A DNA stretch of 32,431 bases, taken from positions 1 to 32,431 of the forward strand of contig CBDTXZ010000014.1 of assembly GCA_965364515.1 (NCBI GenBank). The letters run 5' to 3'. The DNA is from JAHEDH01 sp965364515 (GTDB lineage: Bacteria > Actinomycetota > Acidimicrobiia > Spongiisociales > ZC4RG35). The notes under the pieces were generated by a model. That model saw only the letters and a program-made list of their open reading frames with translations, did no database searches and was not told the origin of the DNA. The stretch's first letter is position 1. Every line of letters begins with the position of its first letter. Below are positions 7,950-16,080 of this stretch, in pieces. Both the position numbers and the translations under genes were made by a program.

Positions 7950-9074
7950 TCAGAGGTCGATCGGCTGGACGATGTCGAGAATGATGGCCGCGAGGCCGAA
8001 GATGGAGATGAAGGCGATCACGATGACCGCCACCGGAATGAGCTTGCGAACGTCGGCGGTTCGGCCGCTGAGCTTCTCGTACAGCGCCACTGCGAAATGA
8101 CCACCGTCGAGGGGGAAGAGCGGCAGCCCGTTGATGATCCCGAGGACGACGTTGATGATCGCCAGGATGAGGGCGATGGTGGCCACTCCCACCTCGTCTG
8201 CCTGCGACCCGATCTGCACGACGCCGACGAGGCTCACGGGACGTACGTCGTCGTCCACCTCGCCGCCGAAGATTCCACCGAACAGCTGACCGAGCGAATC
8301 GAGCTGCAGGAGCCGGCCGAACGAGACGAACGTGAAGCGGACCGCCTCGACGAACTGCGAACCCGCGTCCACGGTTGCTTCTCCCACCGTCAACTGCTCG
8401 GTGAGCGGCGCCGGGGAGATACCGAGGAACCCTCGCTCCTCTCCGTCGACGACACGGGTGCCGAGGACACCGGCGAGCACCAGCTCCTCGCCGTCACGGT
8501 CGACCGTCACCTCGATCGGTTCGCCTGCCCGGCTCTCGAGCGCTGCGACGAGGTCGTCCCACTCTGGTGTGCGGCGCCCGTCGATTGCGACGATGGTGTC
8601 GTCTTCGGCCAGTCCGAGGTTGGCGGCGGTGGTGGGTTCGCCTGACGCATCCTCGACGACCACTGCGCCGATGGTGGTCGTCTCGACCAACTCTCCGTCG
8701 ACGATCACCGGTTCGCCCTGGGTCAACGCGAGTCCGAAGAAGATGAGGTAGGCGATGAGGAAGTTGGCTCCGATGCCCGACAGCACGACGAGTGACTTCG
8801 CCCAGAACGGTTTCGATCGGTACGTGCGGTCCTCGTCTTCGGGCTCGACCTCGTCGATCGAGCTCATTCCGATGACCTTGACGTAGGCGCCGAACGGAAT
8901 CGGTTTGATTCCGTACTCGGTCTCGCCTCGTTTGAACGACCAGATCCTGGGGCCGAACCCGAGGAAGAACTCGGTCACCTTCATCCCGGTCGCCTTGGCC
9001 GCGAAGTAGTGACCCGCCTCGTGGGCGACGATGAAGAGCACGAGTGCGATGAAGACGACGAATCCGCCGGCCAT
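7950..9074 (-). CDS. rseP: Site-2 protease family zinc metalloprotease (RseP type, M50)
   Basis: This is an integral membrane protease that cuts transmembrane anchors, such as those of anti-sigma factors, within the membrane. The 374 residues show an N-terminal helix with the zinc motif HEAGH at 18-22. A second hydrophobic segment lies near 92-115, followed by a PDZ domain from about 140 to 225. C-terminal helices contain the third zinc ligand in PLFPLDGGH. The start is ATG at 9072-9074; GAGGAG lies about 12 nt upstream, slightly far. It follows dxr after 68 bp, as in other actinobacteria. The substrate is not evident; the WhiG-like sigma factor upstream does not need one. Confidence 0.93.
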   Translation of the reverse strand: MAGGFVVFIALVLFIVAHEAGHYFAAKATGMKVTEFFLGFGPRIWSFKRGETEYGIKPIPFGAYVKVIGMSSIDEVEPEDEDRTYRSKPFWAKSLVVLSGIGANFLIAYLIFFGLALTQGEPVIVDGELVETTTIGAVVVEDASGEPTTAANLGLAEDDTIVAIDGRRTPEWDDLVAALESRAGEPIEVTVDRDGEELVLAGVLGTRVVDGEERGFLGISPAPLTEQLTVGEATVDAGSQFVEAVRFTFVSFGRLLQLDSLGQLFGGIFGGEVDDDVRPVSLVGVVQIGSQADEVGVATIALILAIINVVLGIINGLPLFPLDGGHFAVALYEKLSGRTADVRKLIPVAVIVIAFISIFGLAAIILDIVQPIDL

Positions 9075-9142
9075 GGGTCAGAGATCTCCTCGGAATCGAG
9101 AGGTGTGTTCCATCAAGGTAGCCCCGCCGTCGGGCTAGTCGA

Positions 9143-10291
9143 TCAACACGCTCCAGCGATCATCGAAGCGGCGAGTGCCCGCGCCTGTCGGTCCACCGAG
9201 ATGACCTCGTCGACCGTGGAAGGCTCGACGACGGGGACCTGCTCGAGGCACCGTTCGATGACGGTAGGGATCTCGAGGAATCCGAGACGGCCTTGGAGAA
9301 AGGCCGCCACTGCGATCTCATCCGCGGCGTTGAACACCGCAGGAGCCGTGCCTCCTGCGCGCCCTGCGTCTCGAGCGAGGTCGAGCGCACGGAAGGTGTC
9401 GAGATCTGGGGCTTCGAACGTGAGCGAGAGACCGGCGAGCTCGAACGGGCTGTCGGTGTGGTCGGCCCGATCGGGATGCGTGATCGCATATTCGATGGGA
9501 TGGCGCATGGACGTCTCTCCGAGATGAGCGAGCAGCGCCCCGTCGATGAGGCGAATCATCGAGTGCACGGTCGATTGAGGGTGGACGACGACCTCGACGT
9601 CGTCGATGTCGACTCCGAAGAGCAGCGCGGCTTCGATCACTTCGAGGCCTTTGTTCGCCAGCGTGGCCGAGTCGATGGTGATCCTGTTGCCCATGTCCCA
9701 GGTGGGATGGGCAAGCGCCTGATCAGGAGTCACATCCTCGAGCTCGCCACGTGAGAGACCCCGAAACGGTCCACCGCTGGCCGTCAGCACGATCTTGTGC
9801 ACCTGGTTCGGCGGCGTTCCGGCCAGCAGCTGGTGGATGGCGGAATGCTCGGAGTCGACGGGAAACACCTCACCTCCCCCGTTCGAGGCAGCCAGGGCCA
9901 GGACCGGACCGCCCGCCACGAGGCTCTCCTTGTTGGCGAGCGCCAGGCGATTCCCTGCCTCCAGAGCCGCAACGGAGGCTTCGAGACCTGCGATCCCCAC
10001 GACGCCATTGACGACAGTCGCCGGGATCCGGGCGACATCTGCCATCGCAGCAGCCCCGAACCGCACCCGATCGTCGCCGACCTGGCGAGCGAGCTCGCTG
10101 CCTTCGTCTGCCGTCGCCCCCGTGACGACCACCGTCGCATCGGGGAACCGCTGAGCGATCTGGATCAACTCGGCAGAGGCCCGCCTCGCAGCGAGGGCGG
10201 CAACGTCCATCCCCCGCCGCTCGGCGATCTCGAGCGTCTGTGTACCGATCGAACCGGTCGCTCCGAGAACGACCAGCCTGTCATGGGTCAC
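9143..10291 (-). CDS. dxr: 1-deoxy-D-xylulose 5-phosphate reductoisomerase
   Basis: Dxr rearranges and reduces DXP to MEP with NADPH, the committed step of the MEP pathway. The 382-residue product has the NADPH-binding GATGSIG at 10-16, NKESLV at 120-125, and the metal-binding D146/E148 in PVDSEHSAI. The flexible-loop and substrate motif SGGPF is at 172-176. Length is standard. The ATG overlaps the cdsA stop as ATGA (10288-10291), so it is translationally coupled to cdsA. With ispG two genes downstream, the window holds two of the MEP enzymes. Confidence 0.96.
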   Translation of the reverse strand: MTHDRLVVLGATGSIGTQTLEIAERRGMDVAALAARRASAELIQIAQRFPDATVVVTGATADEGSELARQVGDDRVRFGAAAMADVARIPATVVNGVVGIAGLEASVAALEAGNRLALANKESLVAGGPVLALAASNGGGEVFPVDSEHSAIHQLLAGTPPNQVHKIVLTASGGPFRGLSRGELEDVTPDQALAHPTWDMGNRITIDSATLANKGLEVIEAALLFGVDIDDVEVVVHPQSTVHSMIRLIDGALLAHLGETSMRHPIEYAITHPDRADHTDSPFELAGLSLTFEAPDLDTFRALDLARDAGRAGGTAPAVFNAADEIAVAAFLQGRLGFLEIPTVIERCLEQVPVVEPSTVDEVISVDRQARALAASMIAGAC

Positions 10292-11439
10292 AGGTAGTCC
10301 AGCAACTCGAACAGGTAGTAGGCGAAGGGCGCCACGAACAACAGGGCATCGATCCGATCGAGGATGCCCCCGTGTCCAGGCATGATCGAGCCCATGTCCT
10401 TCACCCCGATCGAGCGCTTCACGACCGACTCTGCAGCATCACCCAACGGAGCGAGGACGCAGATTCCGGCGGCGAAGATCGCGGCGTGACCGACGGTGAG
10501 AGGATCGAAGAACGGAAACGTCGACAGCACGGTCAACAGACCGGTCGTGGTGATCACACCGCCCATCAGCCCCTCGACCGTCTTGTTCGGCGACACGGAC
10601 GGGGCGAGCTGGCGCTTTCCGAACGTCTTGCCCACGAAATAGGCACCGATGTCGAAGCCGGCCGTGCCCAGCACAGTGAGCAGGATCACCGGGACTGCGA
10701 ATTCGCTCCGGCCGATGACCACGGCATATCCGAGAAGCGATATCCACACCAGCCCCATCACCGTGACTCCGGCGTCGTCGAGCGGATTTCGCCGCTGGGC
10801 CATGCTGAAGAAGAAGGCGATCGCACCGATCGTCACCACGACCCAGCCGTAGAGCCCGGTGATTCCGTAGACGTCGGCGGCGATCGCGCCGCCGATCACG
10901 CCGATCAGCCCGAACAACGCCAGAGGGTTGTAGCCGACGCCCCGCACGGAGGCGTAGAACTCACCGAGAGCCACCACCATCGCAATGAGGACGAAACCGG
11001 TGAACCACCCCCCACCGAGGAAGAGCGTGGCGATGAAGACGCCCGCGAGAACCACCGCAGAGACGACTCGGATCGTCAGGTCGGTCGTTCGGCGTTGTTC
11101 GTCGCTCTCGACGTCCTCCTCTGACACGCCACGCTCACCGGTGACGTCCTCGAAGCCGATCAGACCGGTCCCGACTCCCGGGATGGCCGCAGCGACCGCC
11201 TGGCGCTGGAACTCCTGAGTGTCGGCCTCTGCGACCGACTCTGCCAGACCGCGATACTCCTGGGTGGTGGCGCTGAGGTAGTCCTCATCGGTGAAGTCAT
11301 CGAGGACGGTCGGGCCGGATTCGAGCGCCGACAGACTCTCGTCGATGGCGTCCTCGGGCGGGAGCTCTACAGACGATTCGGCGTCCTCCGCCTCCCACGG
11401 ACGGGAGACCGGTTGGTCCGGGCTCGACTCGTCCGCCAC
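10288..11439 (-). CDS. cdsA: Phosphatidate cytidylyltransferase
   Basis: CdsA makes CDP-diacylglycerol from phosphatidate and CTP in the membrane, feeding phospholipid synthesis. The C-terminal signature is intact: SVVKRSIGVKDMGSIMPGHG followed by GILDRIDALLF. About eight membrane segments occupy residues 120-383. Residues 1-115 are a hydrophilic, acidic extension absent from compact CdsA proteins; long N-termini occur in actinobacterial homologues. The start ATG lies 1 bp after the frr stop, and the end overlaps dxr by 4 bp, placing cdsA inside the rpsB-to-rseP operon. Confidence 0.95.
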   Translation of the reverse strand: MADESSPDQPVSRPWEAEDAESSVELPPEDAIDESLSALESGPTVLDDFTDEDYLSATTQEYRGLAESVAEADTQEFQRQAVAAAIPGVGTGLIGFEDVTGERGVSEEDVESDEQRRTTDLTIRVVSAVVLAGVFIATLFLGGGWFTGFVLIAMVVALGEFYASVRGVGYNPLALFGLIGVIGGAIAADVYGITGLYGWVVVTIGAIAFFFSMAQRRNPLDDAGVTVMGLVWISLLGYAVVIGRSEFAVPVILLTVLGTAGFDIGAYFVGKTFGKRQLAPSVSPNKTVEGLMGGVITTTGLLTVLSTFPFFDPLTVGHAAIFAAGICVLAPLGDAAESVVKRSIGVKDMGSIMPGHGGILDRIDALLFVAPFAYYLFELLDYL

Positions 11440-11440
11440 G

Positions 11441-11992
11441 TCAGACCTCCATCAATTCGGCTTCCTTGACGGCGAGAAGCTCATCGATGCGATCGGTGTG
11501 GTGGTCGGTGATCTCCTGCAGTTCCTTCTCGGCGCGCCGGATGTCGTCGTCTGAGATCTCTCCGTGGAGCTCCTCGAGATCAGACTTGGTGGACCGCCGG
11601 ATGTTGCGCACGGCGATCTTGCCGTCCTCGGCCATGGCGTGAACCAGCTTCGTCAGTTCTCGACGCCGCTCCTCGGTGAGCGTCGGAAAGGAGATTCGGA
11701 CCAGGTTGCCGTCGTTCGAGGGGTTGAGCCCGAGGTCCGAGTTCCGAATGGCGTTCTCGACGTCGTTGATCGTGCTCTTGTCGAACGGTTGGACGACGAG
11801 GAGTCGCGGCTCGGGCACCGACATCGTGGCGAGCTGTTGGAGTGGCGTCGGCGTGCCGTAGTACTCGACGACCACGCGGTTGAGGATCTGGGGATTGGCA
11901 CGACCGGTGCGAACCGTCGTGAAGTCGGACGAGACCTTGTCGACGGCCTGGTCCATGCGATGCTTCGCGTCGTCGAGAAATTCTTCAATCAT
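11441..11992 (-). CDS. frr: Ribosome recycling factor
   Basis: Frr acts with EF-G to split post-termination ribosomes. The 183-residue product has the standard N-terminus MIEEFLDDAKHRMDQAV and the conserved LNRVVVEYYGTPTPLQQLA. The family ending with the EKELQEITD helix is also present. The frame is open nine codons further upstream, but the ATG at 11990-11992 follows a strong GAGGAG and gives the usual length of 185 or so. It is 40 bp downstream of pyrH and 1 bp upstream of cdsA. Confidence 0.96.
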   Translation of the reverse strand: MIEEFLDDAKHRMDQAVDKVSSDFTTVRTGRANPQILNRVVVEYYGTPTPLQQLATMSVPEPRLLVVQPFDKSTINDVENAIRNSDLGLNPSNDGNLVRISFPTLTEERRRELTKLVHAMAEDGKIAVRNIRRSTKSDLEELHGEISDDDIRRAEKELQEITDHHTDRIDELLAVKEAELMEV

Positions 11993-12032
11993 GTCGCTCC
12001 TCACCGCCGTTGGCGGCAACCCGCCAAAGGTC

Positions 12033-12743
12033 TCAGTGGACGATCGTACCGACTGAGCCCTCGCTGACAGCCTTGAGGATGTTCCCGGGCTCTGTCATGT
12101 CGAAGACTCCGATCGGAACGCCGTGCTCGCGGCACATCGTAATGGCGGTCGAGTCCATGACCCGGAGTCCAAGCGACAGGAACTCCATGTAGTCGAGTTC
12201 GGTGAAGCGGACCGCATCGGGGTTCGTCTTGGGATCGGCGTCGTAGATCCCGTCCACCTTGGAGGCCTTGAGCAGGATCTCTGCACCGATCTCGACCGCC
12301 CGAAGGGCTGCGGTGGTGTCGGTGGTGAAGAACGGATTGCCGGTACCTGCGGCAAAGATGACGATCCGACCCTTTTCCAGGTGCCTGATCGCCCGCAGCC
12401 GGATGTAGGGCTCGGCGAGCTGCTGCATCGTGATCGCAGACTGAACCCGGGTCGGCACACCTGCCTTCTCGAGCGCATCGCGAACCGCCAACGCGTTGAT
12501 CACCGTGGCGAGCATGCCCATGTAGTCGGCGCTTGCGGGGTCCATGCCCTTGGCGGCCTGGGACACTCCGCGAAAGATGTTTCCGCCGCCGACGACGATG
12601 GCGAGCTGCACCCCGGTCCCGTGTGCCTCAGCGATCTCGCGGGCAACGCGCTCGACGGTGACCGGGTCGATGCCGTAGCCCTTGTCGGGGTCGGCGAACG
12701 CCTCACCCGAGAGCTTGAGGAGCACTCGACGGGGAGCGGTCAT
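12033..12743 (-). CDS. pyrH: UMP kinase
   Basis: PyrH phosphorylates UMP to UDP and belongs to the amino-acid kinase family. The 236-residue protein opens with RRVLLKLSGEAF and has the glycine-rich IVVGGGNIFRG. It also has the substrate and ATP-site segments FAAGTGNPFFTTDTTAALR and KASKVDGIYDADP. Length is normal. The ATG at 12741-12743 has GGGGAG upstream; the upstream part of the open frame lies within tsf and is not PyrH-like. It sits in the classic rpsB-tsf-pyrH-frr order with gaps of about 40 bp on either side. Confidence 0.97.
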   Translation of the reverse strand: MTAPRRVLLKLSGEAFADPDKGYGIDPVTVERVAREIAEAHGTGVQLAIVVGGGNIFRGVSQAAKGMDPASADYMGMLATVINALAVRDALEKAGVPTRVQSAITMQQLAEPYIRLRAIRHLEKGRIVIFAAGTGNPFFTTDTTAALRAVEIGAEILLKASKVDGIYDADPKTNPDAVRFTELDYMEFLSLGLRVMDSTAITMCREHGVPIGVFDMTEPGNILKAVSEGSVGTIVH

Positions 12744-12786
12744 CTTTCGCTCCCCGTCAATACTGAAATCGATGCGTCGAGAATGC

Positions 12787-13398
12787 TCACTCGCCGACTG
12801 CGATGCGGGTGACACGGCCGATGGAGATGTTCTCCCCCATCTTGGTGGCCAGTGCAGTGACCATGTCGCCGACGGTGCCCTCGAACTTCTGAGCGTTGAC
12901 GAATTGCTGCTCTGTGAGCACCTGCTCCGTGATGAACTTCTCGATTCGGCCCTCGACGATCTTGGGGATCGCGGCTTCGGGCTTGCCCGAAGCCTTGGCT
13001 TCGCGCTCGATGAGTTCCCGTTCCTTGGCGACGACGTCCTCGTCGAGGTCGTCGCGGGTGACCGCCAGCGGATTCGACCACGAGACGTGCATGGCGATGT
13101 CGGTGGCCACGTCATTGAACTCGGGGCTCTTCGCCACGAAGTCCGTCTCGCAGACGAGCTCGACCAGCACACCCATCACGACATGGTCGTTCTGGACATG
13201 GAGGTATGACCCGACGGTCCCCTCGTTCGCTTCACGGTCGGCACGCTTGGCGACCTTGGCCAGCCCGCGCTCGCGCAACAGCTCCGAAGCCTTGTCGAAG
13301 TCTCCATCGGCGTCGGTGAGCGCCTTCTTGGCGTCCATCATTCCGACGCCCGCCGCCTGGCGAAGTTTCTGTACGTCTTTTGCGCTGATCTCTGCCAT
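12787..13398 (-). CDS. tsf: Elongation factor Ts (short form)
   Basis: EF-Ts recycles EF-Tu by exchanging GDP for GTP. The product has 203 residues against about 280 in E. coli, matching the short form found in Thermus and some other lineages. The N-terminal UBA-like segment VQKLRQAAGVGMMDAKKAL and the contact motif ELVCETDFVAKSPEF are intact. The ATG at 13396-13398 lies 1 bp after the rpsB stop, and AGAGGG inside the end of rpsB serves as ribosome binding site. The product looks complete. Confidence 0.96.
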   Translation of the reverse strand: MAEISAKDVQKLRQAAGVGMMDAKKALTDADGDFDKASELLRERGLAKVAKRADREANEGTVGSYLHVQNDHVVMGVLVELVCETDFVAKSPEFNDVATDIAMHVSWSNPLAVTRDDLDEDVVAKERELIEREAKASGKPEAAIPKIVEGRIEKFITEQVLTEQQFVNAQKFEGTVGDMVTALATKMGENISIGRVTRIAVGE

Positions 13399-13399
13399 C

Positions 13400-14119
13400 T
13401 CAGCCCTCTGCCTCGTTCTTGTCGACCTTCTTGGCGCCGGCGAGCTCCTTGCCCTCGCGGGCGGCGTCCGCGAGCGCCATGGCGATGACCTCGGCCGAGC
13501 GGATCGCATCGTCGTTCCCGGGAATGACGACGTCCACGGCATCAGGATCGCAGTTCGAGTCGACGAGCGCGATCAGTTTGATGCCGAGTCGCGTTGCCTC
13601 CTTGACGGCGGTGTGCTCGGTGTTCACGTCGACGATGAACATCGCCTCGGGCGTCCTCTTCAGATCGCGAAGGCCCCCGAGGTTCTGTTGGAGCTTCTCG
13701 AGCTCGCGGCGCAGCTTGAGACGCTCCTTCTTCGGGCGCAGATTCATCTCGCCCGACGCTTCCATTCGTTCCAGCTCCTTCATGTAGAAGATGCGCTTCT
13801 GAATGGTCGTCCAGTTCGTGAGCATCCCGCCGAGCCACCGGTAGTTGACGAACGGCATGCCTGCGCGCGCTGCTGCATCCTCCACCGGTTGCTGCGCCTG
13901 CTTCTTCGTCCCGACGAACAGGATGGTCCCGCCATTGGCGACGAGGTTCTTGACGTACTCGGCTGCTCCATTCACCTGATCGAGCGTCTGACGAAGATCG
14001 ATGATGTGGATGCCGTTGCGCTCCCCATAGATGAACGGATCCATCTTGGGATTCCACCGCCGGGTCTGATGTCCGAAGTGGACACCGGCCTCCAGCAGTT
14101 GCTTCATCGTGACTGCCAC
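13400..14119 (-). CDS. rpsB: 30S ribosomal protein S2
   Basis: S2 is a small-subunit protein that binds at the head-platform junction. The 239-residue product has the usual start MAVTMKQLLEAGVHFGHQTR and the conserved IIDLRQTL, FVGTKKQA and NYRWLGGMLTN segments. The C-terminal tail is short and charged. I chose GTG at 14117-14119 because AAAGGA sits 6 nt upstream and homologues begin there. The frame stays open to a further ATG at 14230 inside the structured leader. It heads a minus-strand operon of at least seven genes down to rseP. Confidence 0.97.
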   Translation of the reverse strand: MAVTMKQLLEAGVHFGHQTRRWNPKMDPFIYGERNGIHIIDLRQTLDQVNGAAEYVKNLVANGGTILFVGTKKQAQQPVEDAAARAGMPFVNYRWLGGMLTNWTTIQKRIFYMKELERMEASGEMNLRPKKERLKLRRELEKLQQNLGGLRDLKRTPEAMFIVDVNTEHTAVKEATRLGIKLIALVDSNCDPDAVDVVIPGNDDAIRSAEVIAMALADAAREGKELAGAKKVDKNEAEG

Positions 14120-14155
14120 GTGAAGTCCTTTCTCTGGTTGTTTCCTCCGCCCCTG

Positions 14156-14239
14156 GACCGGTGCTCCGGTCATCTCGCGTGCGAGCCATTCCTGTTCTCG
14201 GGTTGAGTCACCCGACCAGACGGAATGCACGAGGCGTGC
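14156..14239 (-). promoter_or_regulatory. Structured rpsB leader with three hairpins
   Basis: Reading toward rpsB, three perfect stems occur. GCACG/CGTGC (14239-14227) has a 3-nt loop, TCGGGT/ACCCGA (14215-14198) has a 6-nt loop, and GACCGG/CCGGTC (14171-14156) has a 4-nt loop. A leader of about 126 nt is long for this otherwise leader-poor genome. By analogy with autoregulated rpsB leaders in other bacteria it may bind S2, but that is inference. Confidence 0.4.
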
Positions 14240-14251
14240 GTGATGGGTGTG

Positions 14252-14257
14252 AGTTTA
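14252..14257 (-). promoter_or_regulatory. Candidate -10 of the rpsB operon
   Basis: TAAACT on the minus strand is one of the best -10 hexamers in the window. A TTGGCG at 14282-14277 could be a -35, though the 19-bp spacing is wide. Transcription would start near 14245, giving a leader of about 126 nt before the rpsB GTG. Confidence 0.45.
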
Positions 14258-14293
14258 CGTGAGCCAACGGGTTCACCGCCAATCGACAGAACC

Positions 14294-14372
14294 GCGGTGC
14301 GCCTTGCGGTATGCGGTATGCGCTGCACCTGCGCAGGGCGCATGACGCAGACCGCATGCCGCCCGAGGAACG
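14294..14372. repeat. Inverted repeat with heptamer units (element F)
   Basis: TGCGGTA TGCGGTA TGCG on the left faces GCGCATGACGCAGACCGCAT on the right across a short centre. It lies directly after the sigma factor stop codon and before the rpsB promoter, so it could end the xerC-sigma transcript. It has the same heptad architecture as elements A-E but a different unit sequence. Confidence 0.65.
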
Positions 14373-14376
14373 AGGC

Positions 14377-15141
14377 TCAGTACACCGGACCTGAGAGGCG
14401 GTTTCGGAGGGACATCACCGACTTGGCGTGGATCTGACACACCCTGGACTCGGTGACGGAGAGGACGTCGCCGATCTCCGCCAACGTCAATCCCTCGAAG
14501 TAATAGAGCGTCAGGACGAGCCGTTCACGTTCGGGGAGACGATTGATCGCATCGGCGAGAAGACGACGAGTCTCCTCCTTCTGGAAAGCGGCTTCGGGGC
14601 TGAGACCGCTCCGATCCGAGATCATGTCGCTCAGCGAACTGCTCGACTCGGGACCGAGCACCTCGTCGAGCGCGACCAGCCCGAGCGTCGAGATCTCTGC
14701 GAGGTCGCCACGCAGGTTGTCGAGATCCTTGCCCATGTGGTCTGCGAGCTCGTCGTCGGACACCGAGCGCTGCTCGCGGTGCTCGAGCTCTGCGAGTGAA
14801 CGTTCGATCTCCCGGGCGCGTGACCGCACCGACCGAGGAACCCAATCCAGGGCGCGGAGCTCATCGAGAATCGCACCCTTGATCCGGTTGATCGCGTAGG
14901 TCTCGAACTTGAAGCCGCGTTCGGGCTCGAACTTCTCGATCGCATCGATGAGTCCGAAGATCCCGTAGGAGACGAGGTCGGCGTGATCGACACTTCTCGG
15001 CAATCCCGCGCCGACCCGGCCTGCGACGAACTTCACCAGCGGTGAGTAGTGGACGATGAGGCGATCTCGAAGATCCTGGCCACCGTTCGCCTTGTACTCG
15101 GTCCAGAGCGGAGCGATGTCGTCGGCGGTGTTGTCAGGCAC
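14377..15141 (-). CDS. whiG: RNA polymerase sigma factor, WhiG/FliA (sigma-28) family
   Basis: This is a group 3 sigma factor of 254 residues. Region 2 includes DLVSYGIFGLIDAIEKFEP and GFKFETYAINRIKGAILDEL, and region 3 includes LDWVPRSVRSRAREIE. Region 4 holds the helix-turn-helix LTLAEIGDVLSVTESRVCQI. WhiG controls sporulation genes in Streptomyces and FliA controls flagella elsewhere. Streptomyces whiG is also near rpsB, and no flagellar genes are visible here. The GTG start at 15139-15141 overlaps the xerC stop by 8 bp and has GGAG upstream. Whether it serves development or motility cannot be told from the window. Confidence 0.88.
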   Translation of the reverse strand: MPDNTADDIAPLWTEYKANGGQDLRDRLIVHYSPLVKFVAGRVGAGLPRSVDHADLVSYGIFGLIDAIEKFEPERGFKFETYAINRIKGAILDELRALDWVPRSVRSRAREIERSLAELEHREQRSVSDDELADHMGKDLDNLRGDLAEISTLGLVALDEVLGPESSSSLSDMISDRSGLSPEAAFQKEETRRLLADAINRLPERERLVLTLYYFEGLTLAEIGDVLSVTESRVCQIHAKSVMSLRNRLSGPVY

Positions 15142-16024
15142 GCGGGTGGCTCCGCTCGTAGGTGGCTCGTAGGTGATCTCGGGTGACCGAAGTGTAAATC
15201 TGGGTGGTTGAGAGATCAACGTGACCCAGGAGTTCCTGGACCGTGCGGAGATCGGCGCCTCCCTCGAGGAGGTGTGTCGCGAACGAATGTCGCAGCGCGT
15301 GGGGGAAACTGGCCATACGGTGATCGAGAATACGTCGAATGCCGCGTGTATCCAGCGCACCTCCACGAACTCCGACGAAGAGCGCCCCCCCTGCGCCATC
15401 GCGAACCAGCGCCGGGCGCCCATCGGAAAGCCACCGATCGAGTGCCCTGCGAGCCGGCCTTCCAACCGGAACGACCCGCTGTCGATCGCCTTTCCCGGTG
15501 ATCGTGATGAGATCGCCGGCGATGTCGGCCTTCGTGAGCCCTGCGACCTCGGACACCCGCATCCCGGTGGAGTACAACAACTCGAGGAGCGCCCGATCCC
15601 GCAGCGAGACGGGATCGTCACCGTCGACCGATTCGAAGGCTGCGCCGACTGCCCGCGACGGCAGAGCGTGCGGAAGCGGCCGCGCCGGCCTGGCCGTGTT
15701 GACCCCGACGGCGGGGTTGCTGCTCAGGATCTCTCGCTTCACACAGAAGTCGAAGAAGCTGCGAACGGTCGAGACCTTTCTCGCCATCGACGTCCTGGCG
15801 TAGCCCCTCGTGTCGAGATTCGCCACCCATCGCCGCACGACCCGCCGATCGATCGCATCCAGCCTGTCGAGTCCCAACCGGTCGCAGAAGTCCAGAAAGG
15901 CCGAGAGGTCTCGCCGGTACGCGTCGAACGTGTGCTCGGACAAGCCACGAACACGGAGGTGCTGGCCGAGGAAGAGATCCAATTGTTGCTGCGCCCACTC
16001 TGGGGCTGCGGGAATGGTTGCCAC
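15134..16024 (-). CDS. xerC: Tyrosine recombinase XerC/XerD family
   Basis: This site-specific recombinase probably resolves chromosome dimers at dif. The 296-residue protein has the SAM-like N-terminal core-binding domain (about 10-105) and the catalytic domain. The catalytic set is complete: R156 (GMRVSEV), K178 (GKGDRQ), H242-x-x-R245 (HALRHSFATH), H268 (LGHVD) and nucleophile Y277. Length and location beside dprA and the sigma gene match the actinobacterial xerC locus. Start is GTG at 16022-16024, with TAGCAT 6 nt upstream, suggesting a leaderless xerC-sigma transcript. XerD cannot be excluded from sequence alone. Confidence 0.9.
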   Translation of the reverse strand: MATIPAAPEWAQQQLDLFLGQHLRVRGLSEHTFDAYRRDLSAFLDFCDRLGLDRLDAIDRRVVRRWVANLDTRGYARTSMARKVSTVRSFFDFCVKREILSSNPAVGVNTARPARPLPHALPSRAVGAAFESVDGDDPVSLRDRALLELLYSTGMRVSEVAGLTKADIAGDLITITGKGDRQRVVPVGRPARRALDRWLSDGRPALVRDGAGGALFVGVRGGALDTRGIRRILDHRMASFPHALRHSFATHLLEGGADLRTVQELLGHVDLSTTQIYTSVTRDHLRATYERSHPRA

Positions 16025-16030
16025 ACCCCG

Positions 16031-16036
16031 ATGCTA
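16031..16036 (-). promoter_or_regulatory. Candidate -10 hexamer of xerC-sigma unit
   Basis: TAGCAT on the minus strand ends exactly 6 nt before the xerC GTG, so transcription would start at the first base of the start codon. The 56-bp gap from dprA is consistent with a separate promoter. Confidence 0.45.
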
Positions 16037-16080
16037 CGAGACCTGTGCCGGTGTACCGGTGACCGTGGTGGAATCGGCTG

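Noticed and set aside
7950..9074. Anti-sigma-factor cascade with the nearby WhiG-like sigma factor
   Set aside because: No anti-sigma gene is visible and sigma-28 types are not known to be released by RseP; proximity reflects conserved gene order.
10240..11124. 294-codon plus-strand frame opposite cdsA
   Set aside because: It is the mirror of a high-GC coding region; the product is His/Asp/Arg-rich low-complexity sequence and has no ribosome binding site.
1636..14372. CRISPR-like arrays in the repeat-rich gaps
   Set aside because: Units are about 7 bp, arranged as inverted repeats without unique spacers, and no cas genes are present.
15142..15621. Upstream continuation of the sigma factor frame
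   Set aside because: It lies within xerC in another frame. Sigma homology begins at GTG 15141, which has GGAG upstream.
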